Shown: in pieces, positions 44,932 to 55,009 of the stretch
Layout: every line of letters begins with the position of its first letter
How positions within the stretch are numbered: the stretch's first letter is position 1
NCBI GenBank assembly: GCA_007132975.1
Contig: SLNO01000095.1
Location: forward strand, 1-64,000
From: Balneolales bacterium
Lineage (GTDB): Bacteria > Bacteroidota > Rhodothermia > Balneolales > Natronogracilivirgulaceae
DNA: 64,000 nucleotides
Reading direction: 5' to 3'
The notes under the pieces: model-generated
What the model was told of the DNA's origin: nothing
Database searches by the model: none
Seen by the model: the letters and a program-made list of their open reading frames with translations, nothing else
Program-made: the position numbers and the translations under genes

Positions 44932-45144
44932 ATGGCACGCTGGATCATCCTCACAGGTGTCATTTTCATCATCGTAGGCATCATCCTGCAGATGTTCCCG
45001 GGGCTGATGAACTGGCTGGGACGGCTGCCAGGCGACATCCGGTACGAGTCCGGTTCCACCCGCGTCTACATCCCCATCACCACTATGCTGCTGCTCAGCA
45101 TCCTGCTGACAATCGCCGTGAACCTGCTGCGCCGGCTATTATGA
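44932..45144 (+). CDS. DUF2905 small membrane protein
   Basis: A 70-residue protein with two transmembrane helices (about 4-24 and 48-66) joined by the DUF2905 signature L-G-R-L-P-G-D-I-R (about 29-37). Function is unknown in all organisms. It begins five bases after the esterase stop, so it is cotranscribed with the TesA-like gene. Confidence 0.88.
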   Translation: MARWIILTGVIFIIVGIILQMFPGLMNWLGRLPGDIRYESGSTRVYIPITTMLLLSILLTIAVNLLRRLL

Positions 45145-45295
45145 GTATACGCCGGCTTCTTTGAGAATGCATGCACCGGCTTCTCTGAGCATGCAGCAAT
45201 GCTTATGAATGAGTAGCCAGGTTTGACTTTCGCGGGTTACCACAGTAAATTGGAATTCAGAGGTTTGCGTTTTTTTACACCCGATCCCCGCGGCC

Positions 45296-47887
45296 ATGAA
45301 AACGTTGCTCACATTACACTCCCTCCTGCTTTGCGCACTGCTGTTTTCCATTCCCTCCCCCGCGCAGCAAGGTCCCGATTTTGACCTTGAAGCATACCAG
45401 CAATTCCTGGAACAGCATCAGAATCTCTCCTATGATGGAATTCTGGAACTCTACCCGGTCGACGATCTCCCGGAGAAATCCACCGTCCGGTTCCATGAAG
45501 CGCTGTACGCCGATACCGTCCAGCGGTTCTACCGGCTGAACGACCGCGAGCTGGAGATGCTCGAGCGACACCGTTTTCTGGTCACCGACCGCATCCGTTA
45601 CGAAAGTTTCGGGGAGGCGTTTTTCACGATCTACAAGCGCGATCTGCCCGTATTCCTCTCCAGCGATGCCATCCTGCATGCATGGCACATGTCCTACTCG
45701 GAAATCCTGCAGAACCTCGAGCATCACGTGCTGCTGCCGCGCCTGGAACACCTGCTTGGAGAACTGCACGGCCAGCTGGAGGCGCTTGACCGGCGTTACG
45801 GTGACAACCGGATCATGAGACAGAGCCTGCGGGACATGGATCTGTACCTGACCATCCCGCTGCGGCTGCTCGGAAAGCCGACCGACCCGTTCTATGAAGA
45901 CAACAGGGAGCAGGTCGGGGAGCTTATGGATGCGATCGAAGCCCGCACCATGGCCGAACTTCTGCTGTTCGCAGAGATTCCCCGCACCCTTGATTTCAGC
46001 CAGTTCACCCCCCGCGGGCACTACAACAAATCCAACCAACTCACCCGCTATTTCCAGGCCATGATATGGCTGGGCCGAACCGAGCTCTACCTGATCGTGC
46101 CTAAATCCGACCGATACAATCACCTGTCGCAAGAAGAGCGCGACCAGATTGCCCGGCGGCAGACCATCACATCCTACCTGATCCACGAAGCCCTGGCGCA
46201 GCCGGATGCGCGGCGTACACTCAACAGCATCGACCGCATGATCACATTTCTCGTCGGTGACTCCGACAACGTGACGCCGGACCATCTGGAAATGCTCAAA
46301 GAACGCACCGGGTTTGAAAATGCGCAGTCGCTGGCGAATATGGACGTCTACCGGGAGTTCCGGAGTGTGCTTGAGGATGCGCCCTTTGCCTCACAGCGCA
46401 TCCTGTCGCAAATCCTGAGCACCGATCCCTCATCGCCCGACAAAGTGGAACCGGCATCCGCCTTCCTCCTGCTCGGTCAACGGTTCATCATCGACTCGTT
46501 CGCAATGGGCAATGTGGTCTACGACAAGGTTGCAAACCCGAACCGCATGCTCCCCAGGGGCGCGGACGTGCTCTTTTCCCTGGGTAATAACGATGCGCTC
46601 GAAGTACTTCGCAAAGAGCTGGAATACTACCGGTACATGCGCCAATTGGCGGCACAGCGCTACCTGATCGACACCTATGACGATTCCTTCTGGGAGAGTT
46701 CGCTGTTCAACCTGTGGCTCAATGCCATCAGACAGCTCAATCCCCGGCAGGACCGCATTACCCACTTCGGCACGCCATCCAACCGCTTTGAACAGCCGCT
46801 GCGAACCGAACTGCCGGAGTTCATGCAAACCCGGGCCTGGAGCCGCAAGACCATGACCACGCAGCTGGCATCCTGGGCACAGCTGCGGCATGACAACCTG
46901 CTCTACGGCAAGCAATCCTATTCCGTCGGGCCCGTCTGCGAGTATCCGCACACTTATGTTGAGCCGGTCCCTCAGTTCTTCCGGGCTATGAAACTGCTCT
47001 CGAGAGTCTCTCAAGACAAATTTGGCAACTTGCTCGATGACGGATGGATGCGAAACTGGATACTGCGTTATTTCCGGAACCTGGAGGAGATCATGGACAA
47101 GCTTGGTCCCATCGCTCAGAAACACATTGATGGTGTGGACACATCGCAGGATGAAAAGGCGTTCCTGCAGGAAATGCTGCATGAGTCATATGATTGCGGC
47201 ATCGAGATCACAGGATGGTACAAGGATCTCTATTTCACGGGGGATGAGGGGGCTCTTGAAAAAGATTACGTGGTTGCCGACGTGCATACCTCTCCTTTCG
47301 ACGAGATGGGCAATCAGGTAGGATGGGTCTTCCATGTGGGCACCGGTCCGCTCAATCTGGCGGTACTTGCTGCCGAACTGGGTGACGGCAACACCTACAC
47401 CTTCGTGGGTCCGGTCATGAGCTACTATGAGCACACAAGCGTCAATTTCAAACGCCTGACCGATGAGGAGTGGGTGGCGATGTTCGAGGACCGTCCGGCC
47501 ATGCGTCCGGAGTTCACGGAAGCCTACCTCTTTGATTCCGGGGAGTATTATTACGATCATCGCGGCTATGTCGTATCGGCGGATCCGGATGATAATCAGG
47601 CGTCGGCGAACGTCCCCGGCTCAATAGAACTCCACCAGAACTATCCCAATCCGTTCAACAGCGGCACAACCATTGCCTTCCGGATACCGGAGGCGCTGGC
47701 TCACAGTCCGGTGACCCTGTCCGTGTACAATGTGCAGGGACAGCTGGTCCAGACGCTGCTTGACCAGCCGATGCCTGCCGGCAATTACACGGTGCGCTGG
47801 GAAGCTCATGCAGCCAGCGGCACATACTATTTTCGACTGGAAGCGGGGGGACAGAAAAAAACTGGCCAGATGACACTCGTGAAATAG
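45296..47887 (+). CDS. DUF3160 protein with type IX secretion sorting domain
   Basis: An 863-residue exported protein. Signal peptide residues 1-24 (ending S-P-A-Q). The DUF3160 region fills about residues 50-750 (V-F-L-S-S-D-A-I-L-H-A-W-H near 119-131 is the family's conserved start). The last about 85 residues are a Por-secretion sorting domain beginning L-H-Q-N-Y-P-N-P-F-N-S-G-T-T-I and ending with the usual beta strand and Lys. Such cargo is exported through the outer membrane by the type IX system. DUF3160 function is unknown. The domain is good evidence that the organism has a type IX system, although none of its components are in this window. Confidence 0.88.
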   Translation: MKTLLTLHSLLLCALLFSIPSPAQQGPDFDLEAYQQFLEQHQNLSYDGILELYPVDDLPEKSTVRFHEALYADTVQRFYRLNDRELEMLERHRFLVTDRIRYESFGEAFFTIYKRDLPVFLSSDAILHAWHMSYSEILQNLEHHVLLPRLEHLLGELHGQLEALDRRYGDNRIMRQSLRDMDLYLTIPLRLLGKPTDPFYEDNREQVGELMDAIEARTMAELLLFAEIPRTLDFSQFTPRGHYNKSNQLTRYFQAMIWLGRTELYLIVPKSDRYNHLSQEERDQIARRQTITSYLIHEALAQPDARRTLNSIDRMITFLVGDSDNVTPDHLEMLKERTGFENAQSLANMDVYREFRSVLEDAPFASQRILSQILSTDPSSPDKVEPASAFLLLGQRFIIDSFAMGNVVYDKVANPNRMLPRGADVLFSLGNNDALEVLRKELEYYRYMRQLAAQRYLIDTYDDSFWESSLFNLWLNAIRQLNPRQDRITHFGTPSNRFEQPLRTELPEFMQTRAWSRKTMTTQLASWAQLRHDNLLYGKQSYSVGPVCEYPHTYVEPVPQFFRAMKLLSRVSQDKFGNLLDDGWMRNWILRYFRNLEEIMDKLGPIAQKHIDGVDTSQDEKAFLQEMLHESYDCGIEITGWYKDLYFTGDEGALEKDYVVADVHTSPFDEMGNQVGWVFHVGTGPLNLAVLAAELGDGNTYTFVGPVMSYYEHTSVNFKRLTDEEWVAMFEDRPAMRPEFTEAYLFDSGEYYYDHRGYVVSADPDDNQASANVPGSIELHQNYPNPFNSGTTIAFRIPEALAHSPVTLSVYNVQGQLVQTLLDQPMPAGNYTVRWEAHAASGTYYFRLEAGGQKKTGQMTLVK

Positions 47888-48046
47888 CGTGGCTAGAAAT
47901 TATTTCTTATATAGCTCATAAGCACTACTTCCCTGGAAGCCGCCAGATTGCACACCTGATGGCATTTGGATTGATGCAAGCCATGACTACCAGACAGGTG
48001 GAATATTGGATGGCTCTAATCCCTCCACATATTCAATTAAGCTATT

Positions 48047-49075
48047 ATGGAAAGGGCTTCAATGATACTGGCAATTGCGCTGATACTGACCGCTTTGAAT
48101 GTTTACAGTAAAGCGACGCAGAAAAATGATCAGAGTGAACACACTGTTGAAAGGCTTGGCTACATCGAAAAACATGATGAAGAACTCGATACTATTCTGA
48201 ATCCCGCCAATGTGCCGGAAATTATTGGTGAAGGTTTTTCATGGTCAGAGGGTCCAATATGGGTGGATGAACATGAGTTTCTTTTATTCTCTGATGTTCC
48301 GATGAACATAATCTATAAATGGTCGATGGAAGAAGGTGTTGTTCCATATCTGCAGCCATCAGGCTACACAGGTTCGGAAGAAAGAGGCGGTGGGCTTGGC
48401 TCAAACGGGCTCATCATCGGTTTGAATGGAGAGCTTATCCTGTGCCAGCACGGAGATCGGAGGATTGCCAGAATGGATGCCCCTCTTGACGAACCGCTAC
48501 CGGAGTTTTCAACAATTGCCGGGTCCTTTGGGGACAAGCGGTTCAACAGTCCCAATGACCTTGTCCAGCACAGCAGCGGCAGCATCTATTTCACCGATCC
48601 ACCGTATGGCCTTGAGGGATATGTGAACGACCCGGCCAGAGAGCTGGATTTCCATGGTGTTTTCCGGGCTGATCCGGATGGTTCCGTAACACTGCTTACG
48701 GATGAGCTGAGCAGGCCAAACGGGCTGGCATTTTCACCGGATGAAAGCATGCTTTACGTGGCCAATTCGGATCGGGGACGTGCCATCTGGATGGTTTATG
48801 ACGTGCTTGATAATGGTGACATTGCCAACGGGCGTCTATTTTACGACGTTACAGAGTATGTCGGTAAAGAGCCCGGATTGCCAGACGGCATGAAAGTGAA
48901 CCGTAACGGAGTAATTTTTGCGACTGGTCCGGGCGGTGTGTGGATTTTTAAACCGGATGCCACAGTGTTGGGTATCGTCAAAACCGGAGAGTTCATTTCA
49001 AACCTTGCTTTCGACACGGACGAATCCACCCTTTACATGACTGCCGATTCCTATCTGCTGCGGTTGCGATTGTGA
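48047..49075 (+). CDS. SMP-30/gluconolactonase-like exported protein
   Basis: A 342-residue six-bladed beta-propeller of the SMP-30/gluconolactonase family with an N-terminal signal (about residues 6-20). Metal and catalytic positions are visible: E-G-P-I-W (about 68-72), N-S-P-N-D-L-V (about 167-173), F-T-D-P-P-Y-G-L (about 181-188) and L-P-D-G-M-K-V (about 280-286). The family hydrolyses sugar lactones, so it could act after the PQQ sugar dehydrogenase at 26-27 kb, turning the lactone to the acid in the periplasm; that link is inference. Confidence 0.88.
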   Translation: MERASMILAIALILTALNVYSKATQKNDQSEHTVERLGYIEKHDEELDTILNPANVPEIIGEGFSWSEGPIWVDEHEFLLFSDVPMNIIYKWSMEEGVVPYLQPSGYTGSEERGGGLGSNGLIIGLNGELILCQHGDRRIARMDAPLDEPLPEFSTIAGSFGDKRFNSPNDLVQHSSGSIYFTDPPYGLEGYVNDPARELDFHGVFRADPDGSVTLLTDELSRPNGLAFSPDESMLYVANSDRGRAIWMVYDVLDNGDIANGRLFYDVTEYVGKEPGLPDGMKVNRNGVIFATGPGGVWIFKPDATVLGIVKTGEFISNLAFDTDESTLYMTADSYLLRLRL

Positions 49076-49094
49076 TTAAAAAAAGGATAGACAG

Positions 49095-49910
49095 ATGAAC
49101 CTGCGATGGTTTGTGTTACTGGCCGTATTTTCCGGGTTAACCCTTGCCGGATATTATTTTCTTAACCAGGAAAAAGGGTATGAACCGACGGAACTCGAAA
49201 AGCGGAATCTGGTAGTTTCGCAGTCGACGGTACAGGGGATGTTGAATGCCACCTATTTGTACGAGGACGGCACGTTTCTGATCATCAACGAATTTCCAGG
49301 CTTATCCGACCGGGAGCCATCGCAATGCTTTGAAGGTGAAATTACCATCGATGCCTATGATTCCTTCATCGGCTATCTGGCATCTAAAAACTTCATGGAC
49401 CTGGTAATGTCACAGAATAATGACAATGATCTTCTCTGTGAGGGCACCTACAGCGTGAATGCCGTTATTGATAATATGAGTAACTCACTGAGCATGCCGT
49501 GTGCCGCGACGTATGATGAATCAACGGCAAGGGTACTTTCCGTGATGGACAACATTTCCCGTGAGCTGAATGAAATCACAACTGCCTCGAGGCAGGTATG
49601 CCGTCCCGGAAACTACCTGATCACATATTACATGGGAAATTGTTCTGCATTGGAAAGAGATCATAAACGGTATCATGACTCCGGGCTGGATTACGCGACA
49701 AGCGAGTTCGCCGAACTGGACCCTGTCCTGCAAGAAAGCCTGCTGTATGAGCGAGCCTATGTGTATGCAACTCCGCTGGATGAAACTGCGGAGTCCGTTC
49801 ACAGGAGGTATTATGCCATATCAGGATCCTGCTATCTTGTCATGGCATCGCAATTTGACGGCGAGTATTTCCGGTCGTACGATTCTTTACTGCGGGATAG
49901 AAACCAGTGA
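49095..49910 (+). CDS. Membrane-anchored protein of unknown function
   Basis: I do not recognise this 271-residue protein. A single N-terminal transmembrane segment (about residues 5-23) leaves the rest outside the cytoplasm. The soluble part has several Cys residues (for example S-Q-C-F-E-G, L-L-C-E-G, S-M-P-C-A-A, R-Q-V-C-R-P, G-N-C-S-A, G-S-C-Y) that could form disulfides. It begins 19 bp after the gluconolactonase-like gene, so the two may be cotranscribed. No catalytic motif is visible. Confidence 0.65.
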   Translation: MNLRWFVLLAVFSGLTLAGYYFLNQEKGYEPTELEKRNLVVSQSTVQGMLNATYLYEDGTFLIINEFPGLSDREPSQCFEGEITIDAYDSFIGYLASKNFMDLVMSQNNDNDLLCEGTYSVNAVIDNMSNSLSMPCAATYDESTARVLSVMDNISRELNEITTASRQVCRPGNYLITYYMGNCSALERDHKRYHDSGLDYATSEFAELDPVLQESLLYERAYVYATPLDETAESVHRRYYAISGSCYLVMASQFDGEYFRSYDSLLRDRNQ

Positions 49911-49924
49911 CGGAGGGCTCCGTT

Positions 49925-50566
49925 ATGGATTATGACGCAGAGACAATCAGTTCCGTAGCCCGTGTGATGGCTGAAAGTTTCATGGAAGACCCCATGAACC
50001 GGGCTGTCCTGGAAGGACTTGAGAGAGCCGACAAGCTTATGGACGCGCACAGCCGCATCCATACGCGGCATGCGATCCGAACGGGCATGCTTCAGCTGCT
50101 CGAAGGCAACAATCCCGGTGCATTTCTCATCGGTCTGGACAGCCGGGATGCAAGCCGTCTGGACGACTGGAGGCTGATCGTCAGCATCTATGCGGCCTCA
50201 ATTCGTGTGCTCGGGTTCCGCGACATCCGCCGGCTCTTTTCCAACAGCCGAAAAACCGGCAGCGTGCTGAGTTTCAGCTGGGAGAAGGAATTCATCAAGG
50301 GGCGGTATTACCGCATCAAGATCGTGGCGGTAGACAAAAGCATGCGGGGACAGGGCGCTTTCCGGAGGATGGTCACGCCGTTGATCGAATTCTCCGACAC
50401 CGAGAAGGTGCCGCTCATCATCGAGACCCACAACGAGGACAACGTGGAGCTGTACCGGAAGTTCGGGTTTGAACTTGTCAAAACCATTACTTCCTCCCGG
50501 ACCGACATCCAACAGTACTGCATGATCCGTTGGCCGGAATCCCAGGCGACGGGCGAAACTGGCTGA
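49925..50566 (+). CDS. GNAT N-acetyltransferase
   Basis: A 213-residue protein from ATG 49925, preceded by GGAGGG at good spacing; a GTG at 49907 is in frame but overlaps the upstream gene. The acetyl-CoA binding motif A is seen as I-V-A-V-D-K-S-M-R-G-Q-G-A-F-R-R-M (about 132-148), with I-E-T-H-N-E-D-N-V-E-L-Y-R-K-F-G-F after it, typical of this superfamily. The N-terminal half is helical (about 1-110). Acceptor unknown. Its stop directly abuts the stop of the convergent symporter gene (TGATCA). Confidence 0.82.
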   Translation: MDYDAETISSVARVMAESFMEDPMNRAVLEGLERADKLMDAHSRIHTRHAIRTGMLQLLEGNNPGAFLIGLDSRDASRLDDWRLIVSIYAASIRVLGFRDIRRLFSNSRKTGSVLSFSWEKEFIKGRYYRIKIVAVDKSMRGQGAFRRMVTPLIEFSDTEKVPLIIETHNEDNVELYRKFGFELVKTITSSRTDIQQYCMIRWPESQATGETG

Positions 50567-52045
50567 TCACGTCTTGTCCGGATCCGTTTTTGCGGATACA
50601 TCCGTGATCACATTCTGACGCCCGCGCAGCCGGCCGTAAGTGTTGCCGATCAGGATGAACAGCACTCCAGCTCCCAGGGCGGCGTAGGTGTGTTCGAGCG
50701 ACGGGAACCCGGCCCATGAGAGCAGGATGTTGGCCAGCAGTGCCACCGTGCCGCCGACAAAGGCGAAACGCACCCCCTCCACCCGTATCCATCCGCGAAG
50801 GTAGATACCCATGATAATGACTACCGCACCGATGGCGCGCACACCGTAGGAGATGTAGGCGGTATCCAGGATGGCGCCGGTGCCGTACCAGGCCAGCGGG
50901 ATGGTCACGGCGTTGACCAGCAGCACCAGCCGGCGGGCGGTGACGATCAGGTCGGCATCGGGGGCGGTTTTGTTGATGAGTCCGTGGTAGATATCCTTGG
51001 TGGCGATGGTGACCACGGCGAAGTTGACGGGTCCGACGGTGGAGAGGATTGCCGCCAGGATGCCCGCCAGCGCGATTCCACCGAGAAGCGGGTGGATGAA
51101 TTCGGGGGTGGTCATGAGCGTCGGCAGCACCATTTTCATCATCTGGGGATCCTGCAGGTAGGGCTGCGGATCGAAGTAGCGGCCGGTGCGGGCCGTGAGT
51201 CCGAGCAGGGCCACCAGGATGCCGAAAGGCGCGATGATCAGCGCCGACAGCACGGCGGCCTTGCGCGCCACCGATGCCGACCGGGCGGCGAAGATCGGCT
51301 GGATGCTGGCCTGTCCCGCCATGCCGCCTAGCACCCCGCCGAGGATCAGGCTCCAGGCGAACCGGATCCCACCGCTGAACGGGTTGTAGAGGTTTTCGGG
51401 GGCGCCCAAAGTGATGAGCTCGGTGCGAAGCGCGCCCGGTCCGCCCACATCCACCAGTCCGATACCCGCGGCCACGCCGACCCCCAGGAACATGACGGCA
51501 ACGTGGATGATCCCGGTCAGGGCGAGGGCGTGCATGCCGCCGTAGTAGGTGTAGACGGTGATCACGAGGGCCGATAGCAGGATGGCGCTGCCCCAGGTGA
51601 GTCCAAATATGGCCGAGAGCACGCTGGCGCAAGTCTGCAGCTGCACAAAGGCCAGGGTGACGTAGGCCAGCAGGAAAGCCACGGCCGATATGGCCCGGGC
51701 GCGGGCGCCGAAAAGCATCTCCAGCATCTCGCTGACGGTGTGCACCTGGTTACGGCGGTAGTGCCTGGCCACCGTGAAGCCGATGATGACCATCCCGAGC
51801 GCCGTGGAGATGTTGTAGAGCACCGGCTGCATGGTCGCGGTGCCGAAGGCCAGCTCGCTTACCCCGATGGTGCTCATGCCGCCCAGCCACTCCGAGGCCA
51901 CCACCACGGCGCAGGCCACCACGCCAAGGTTGCGACCGGCAATGAGGTAGTCTGCGGCCGAGCGGGCCGCCAGTTTTTTTGTCAGGGTTGCAAGCAGTGT
52001 GATCAGCAGGAAATAGCCCGCAACCACAATGAAATAGATGTTCAT
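50567..52045 (-). CDS. Sodium:solute symporter family protein
   Basis: A 492-residue membrane protein with about 13 hydrophobic segments. I use ATG 52045 (M-N-I-Y-F-I-V-V-A-G-Y-F); the frame continues upstream to 52255 through repeat-rich sequence that is not membrane-like. Motifs of the SSS family include A-D-Y-L-I-A-G-R-N-L-G (about 35-45), G-G-M-S-T-I-G (about 58-64), and the sodium-site region near L-A-A-I-L-S-T-V-G-P-V-N (about 340-351). Substrate is not predictable. It converges with the GNAT gene with zero spacing, so no terminator separates them. Confidence 0.85.
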   Translation of the reverse strand: MNIYFIVVAGYFLLITLLATLTKKLAARSAADYLIAGRNLGVVACAVVVASEWLGGMSTIGVSELAFGTATMQPVLYNISTALGMVIIGFTVARHYRRNQVHTVSEMLEMLFGARARAISAVAFLLAYVTLAFVQLQTCASVLSAIFGLTWGSAILLSALVITVYTYYGGMHALALTGIIHVAVMFLGVGVAAGIGLVDVGGPGALRTELITLGAPENLYNPFSGGIRFAWSLILGGVLGGMAGQASIQPIFAARSASVARKAAVLSALIIAPFGILVALLGLTARTGRYFDPQPYLQDPQMMKMVLPTLMTTPEFIHPLLGGIALAGILAAILSTVGPVNFAVVTIATKDIYHGLINKTAPDADLIVTARRLVLLVNAVTIPLAWYGTGAILDTAYISYGVRAIGAVVIIMGIYLRGWIRVEGVRFAFVGGTVALLANILLSWAGFPSLEHTYAALGAGVLFILIGNTYGRLRGRQNVITDVSAKTDPDKT

Positions 52046-52272
52046 CGGACGAGATGCTTGTCGGATGTGATGCCAGAAGTAAATGCCACGCACTTGGTGC
52101 CGGGCGCCCGGTGCCGGATGCAAATGCCGTACAGTGGTTGCCGGGCGCCAGTTGCCGGACTCCGGGCACCGGATGCCATGTTCCGGAATTGCAATGATAC
52201 ACATTATTGTTATTCCGGACACACACTGCGGAGACAGATCCATGAAACCCGGCAAAACACCTTTCTGAAACC
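52046..52272. other. Repeat-rich spacer upstream of the symporter and Smr genes
   Basis: About 225 bp between divergent genes. Around 52090-52190 GC-rich words such as GGTGCCGG, TTGCCGG, GGGCGCC and CCGGATGC recur with imperfect 20-26 bp spacing and can pair with one another. There is no spacer regularity of CRISPR type. The two divergent promoters must lie in the more AT-rich flanks. Confidence 0.5.
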
Positions 52273-52527
52273 ATGGCCAAACTGAAAGTTGATCTGCACG
52301 ACATCTACAACAAGGGGCACCTGATCGACCAGGAGTTGGAGAAAGTCATTGAGGAAGCGGTCGACAGAGGGATCAAGATCGTGGAGATCATCCCCGGCAA
52401 AGGCAGCGGGCAGCTCAAGAAACGGGTGCTGCGCTTCCTCGACCGGCCGGACATCAAGCAGAAGTATGACCGCGTCAAGAAAGACAGCAAAAACTTCGGA
52501 CGGATTTTCGTCTACTTCAAGAAGTAG
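52273..52527 (+). CDS. Smr domain protein
   Basis: An 84-residue stand-alone small MutS-related (Smr) domain. It starts K-V-D-L-H-D, the family's first motif, and has I-P-G-K-G-S-G-Q-L-K-K-R-V near residues 41-53 (the HGxGxGxLR-type loop, with Pro in place of His), then a final R-I-F-V-Y-F. Smr domains nick DNA or RNA; the variant loop may alter activity. It stands alone. Confidence 0.82.
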   Translation: MAKLKVDLHDIYNKGHLIDQELEKVIEEAVDRGIKIVEIIPGKGSGQLKKRVLRFLDRPDIKQKYDRVKKDSKNFGRIFVYFKK

Positions 52528-52679
52528 CGGTTGCGGGACGCAAGACAGGGACGGGCACGGTTCGGGCATTGTATGGACCGAACTGTGGATCAGGCAACGT
52601 CAGGAGTCCAGACCAGAAAGAGGGCCCTGGTGCGAAGACCGAACTGATTAATGCCAACTGATGGACTCCCCTCCTGCCG

Positions 52680-54041
52680 CTACGGCTGCAGCTCGCGGAT
52701 CTCTCCCAGCGCCGATTTCAGGTCGGCCTCGGTGAACTGATGGTCTGACAGCGCCCCGGCGAAGTAATCCTCGTAGGCCTTCATGTCCACAAAGCCGTGT
52801 CCGCACATATTGAACAGGATCGTCTTCTGCGTGCCTTCCTTCTTGGCCTGCTCCGCCTCGCGGATCACCTGGGCAATGGCGTGCGTCGCCTCGGGCGCCG
52901 CAATAATCCCTTCGGACCGGGCAAATGTCACTCCCGCCTGGAAACACTCAAGCTGTTGCAGCGCCACCGCCTCGATCAGGTTGTCTTTGAGCAGCTGGCT
53001 GCACAGCACACTCGCTCCGTGGTAGCGCAGCCCGCCGGCGTGGATGGCAGCCGGACGGAAATTGTGGCCCAGCGTGTACATCGGCAACAGCGGTGTATAG
53101 CCGGCTGTATCCCCGAAATCGTAAAGGAATTCGCCTTGCGTCAGCTTCGGGCAGGATGCCGGCTCCACGGCAATGCAGCGCGTTTTCTTGCCCTCGGTGA
53201 TATTCTTGCCGATGAACGGAAACGATATCCCGGCAAAATTGGACCCGCCACCCAGCGGTGCGATGATAATGTCCGGATAATCCCCGGCCATCTCCAGCTG
53301 CTTCTCGGCCTCCTGACCGATCACCGTCTGGTGCAGCAGCACGTGGTTTAGCACCGATCCCAGCGAGTACTTGTGCGACTCGTCCCGCACCGCCATCTCG
53401 ATGGCCTCCGAAATGGCAATGCCCAGGCTTCCGCTTGAGCCCGGATCTTCGGCAAGGATGTTGCGTCCGGCCTGTGTGCGGTCGCTCGGCGAGGGATACA
53501 CATCCGCCCCGAACGTATTCATCATGATCTTGCGGTACGGCTTCTGATCGTAGCTGATGCGCACCATGTACACCTCGCACTGCATATCAAACTGCGCGCA
53601 CGCGAACGCCAGCGCCGTGCCCCACTGTCCGGCCCCCGTCTCGGTCACGATCTTCTTCACCCCCTCCTGCTTGTTGTAATAGGCCTGCGCCACGGCGGTG
53701 TTGGGCTTGTGCGACCCGCTCGGACTCACCCCCTCGTACTTGTAATAGATCTTCACGGGCGCATCCAGAGCCTTCTCCAGCCCGCGCGCACGGTACAGCG
53801 GCGAGGGCCGCCAGATGTTGTAGATATCCTGCACCTGGTCGGGTATCTCGATATACTTCTCGGCAGAAACCTCCTGCATGATCAGCCCCATAGGGAAGAT
53901 CGGCGCCAGGTCTTCCGGTCCCACCGGCTGCTTTGTCTTGGGGTTGAGCGGCGGCTGGGGCTTGTTGGGCATATCGGCCGCGATGTTGTACCAGTGTGTG
54001 GGCTTTTCCGATTCGTTCAGGAATATCTTTCTCTTTTCCAT
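52680..54041 (-). CDS. TrpB2-type PLP-dependent tryptophan synthase beta-like enzyme
   Basis: A 453-residue TrpB2. I use ATG 54041 ([10 protein letters not shown]). The PLP lysine is in G-S-H-K-P-N-T-A (about 111-118), with E-T-G-A-G-Q-W-G after it (about 134-141) and the phosphate-binding G-G-G-S-N (about 263-267). R-P-S-P-L-Y-R-A marks the TrpB2 branch. TrpB2 enzymes make tryptophan from indole and serine or phosphoserine without needing TrpA. No other trp gene is nearby, so the role may be indole salvage. Confidence 0.93.
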   Translation of the reverse strand: MEKRKIFLNESEKPTHWYNIAADMPNKPQPPLNPKTKQPVGPEDLAPIFPMGLIMQEVSAEKYIEIPDQVQDIYNIWRPSPLYRARGLEKALDAPVKIYYKYEGVSPSGSHKPNTAVAQAYYNKQEGVKKIVTETGAGQWGTALAFACAQFDMQCEVYMVRISYDQKPYRKIMMNTFGADVYPSPSDRTQAGRNILAEDPGSSGSLGIAISEAIEMAVRDESHKYSLGSVLNHVLLHQTVIGQEAEKQLEMAGDYPDIIIAPLGGGSNFAGISFPFIGKNITEGKKTRCIAVEPASCPKLTQGEFLYDFGDTAGYTPLLPMYTLGHNFRPAAIHAGGLRYHGASVLCSQLLKDNLIEAVALQQLECFQAGVTFARSEGIIAAPEATHAIAQVIREAEQAKKEGTQKTILFNMCGHGFVDMKAYEDYFAGALSDHQFTEADLKSALGEIRELQP

Positions 54042-54220
54042 GCTGTTCAGTCCGTTATTTGAGAGTAAAGTTGCGTGACAGAATAACACAAAATCCAAAA
54101 AAAATCCTGCAAAAAATCCGGGTGGATGCGGCTGGGCGTTTTATTACGGAGAAACGTATTTTCAGGGTGAACAATTCAGAAAAAAGCATCCATCCACCAT
54201 CCACCAGAAACCCGTTACCA

Positions 54221-54673
54221 ATGAACTGGAGTATTTACCTTGCCGGAGAGATCCACTCCGACTGGAGGACGCAGCTCATCGATTCCATCAACCAGCGCAA
54301 CCTGCCCGTGCTTTGCACCGGTCCGGTCATCGACCACGATGCCAGCGACAATTGCGGTGTGGCGATCCTGGGCGAAGAGGTGTCGCCGTTCTGGAAAGAT
54401 CGCAAGGGGGCCGGCGTCAATGCCATCCGTACCCGCACGCTGATCCGCCAGGCCGATGTGGTGGTGGTCAAGTTCGGTGAAATGTACAAGCAGTGGAATG
54501 CCGCTTTTGATGCCGGATACGCGGCCGCGCTGGGCAAGCCGCTGATCATCGTGCATCCGGAGGAGTACGACCACGCCCTCAAGGAGGTGGACGAGGCGGC
54601 GCAGGCCGTGGCGCGAACGCCCGAACAGGTGGTCGATATCATGCAGTATGTGCTGAGCGGGAAATTGCCGTAA
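54221..54673 (+). CDS. YtoQ family protein
   Basis: A 150-residue protein. The ATG at 54221 gives M-N-W-S-I-Y-L-A-G-E-I-H-S-D-W-R; the longer frame to 53996 overlaps the divergent trpB2 start and is not plausible. The pattern A-G-E-I-H, D-H-D-A-S-D-N-C-G, R-T-R-T-L-I-R-Q-A-D-V-V-V-V-K-F-G and D-A-G-Y-A-A-A-L-G-K-P-L-I matches YtoQ, a family with a nucleoside 2-deoxyribosyltransferase-like fold. Biochemical role unknown. Confidence 0.85.
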   Translation: MNWSIYLAGEIHSDWRTQLIDSINQRNLPVLCTGPVIDHDASDNCGVAILGEEVSPFWKDRKGAGVNAIRTRTLIRQADVVVVKFGEMYKQWNAAFDAGYAAALGKPLIIVHPEEYDHALKEVDEAAQAVARTPEQVVDIMQYVLSGKLP

Positions 54674-55009
54674 TGACCGGTCGTGAGCGAACATCCCTGT
54701 GCAATAGAGAGAGGCCGGCAGGGACAATTATTGGGCCCCGCAAGGGTAATTGCGGGAGACTTGCCGGGACAACCGTCATCCGCACCAACCGCCTGGATTC
54801 TGCAAAGCGTCACTTTTTACATGTCATGCGTAACTTTTACAGGCAAATCCGCTACTTTTCTGAATCTTTTCCGGGTAAACGAACGTTTAAACCGTTCAAT
54901 CGTAGTGTATAGTCATTGAAGAGGTGCTCCGGCACCGTATAACATTCCTAACATTTCAGTCCGGTTGTAGAGGATGACATCCTGTGCCGGATAATCAAAT
55001 CCATCCAAA
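54674..55009 (+). other. 336 bp intergenic region before the M13 peptidase
   Basis: No gene I can support. The palindrome-like GAACG-TTTAAAC-CGTTC (about 54881-54897) sits in an AT-rich stretch and could be a regulatory site of the downstream gene. No intrinsic terminator is clear. Confidence 0.35.

Noticed and set aside
50487-51632. 381-codon frame on the minus strand in another phase of the symporter gene
   Set aside because: Arg/His/Gly-rich off-frame translation of a membrane protein gene; no hydrophobic helices or known motif.
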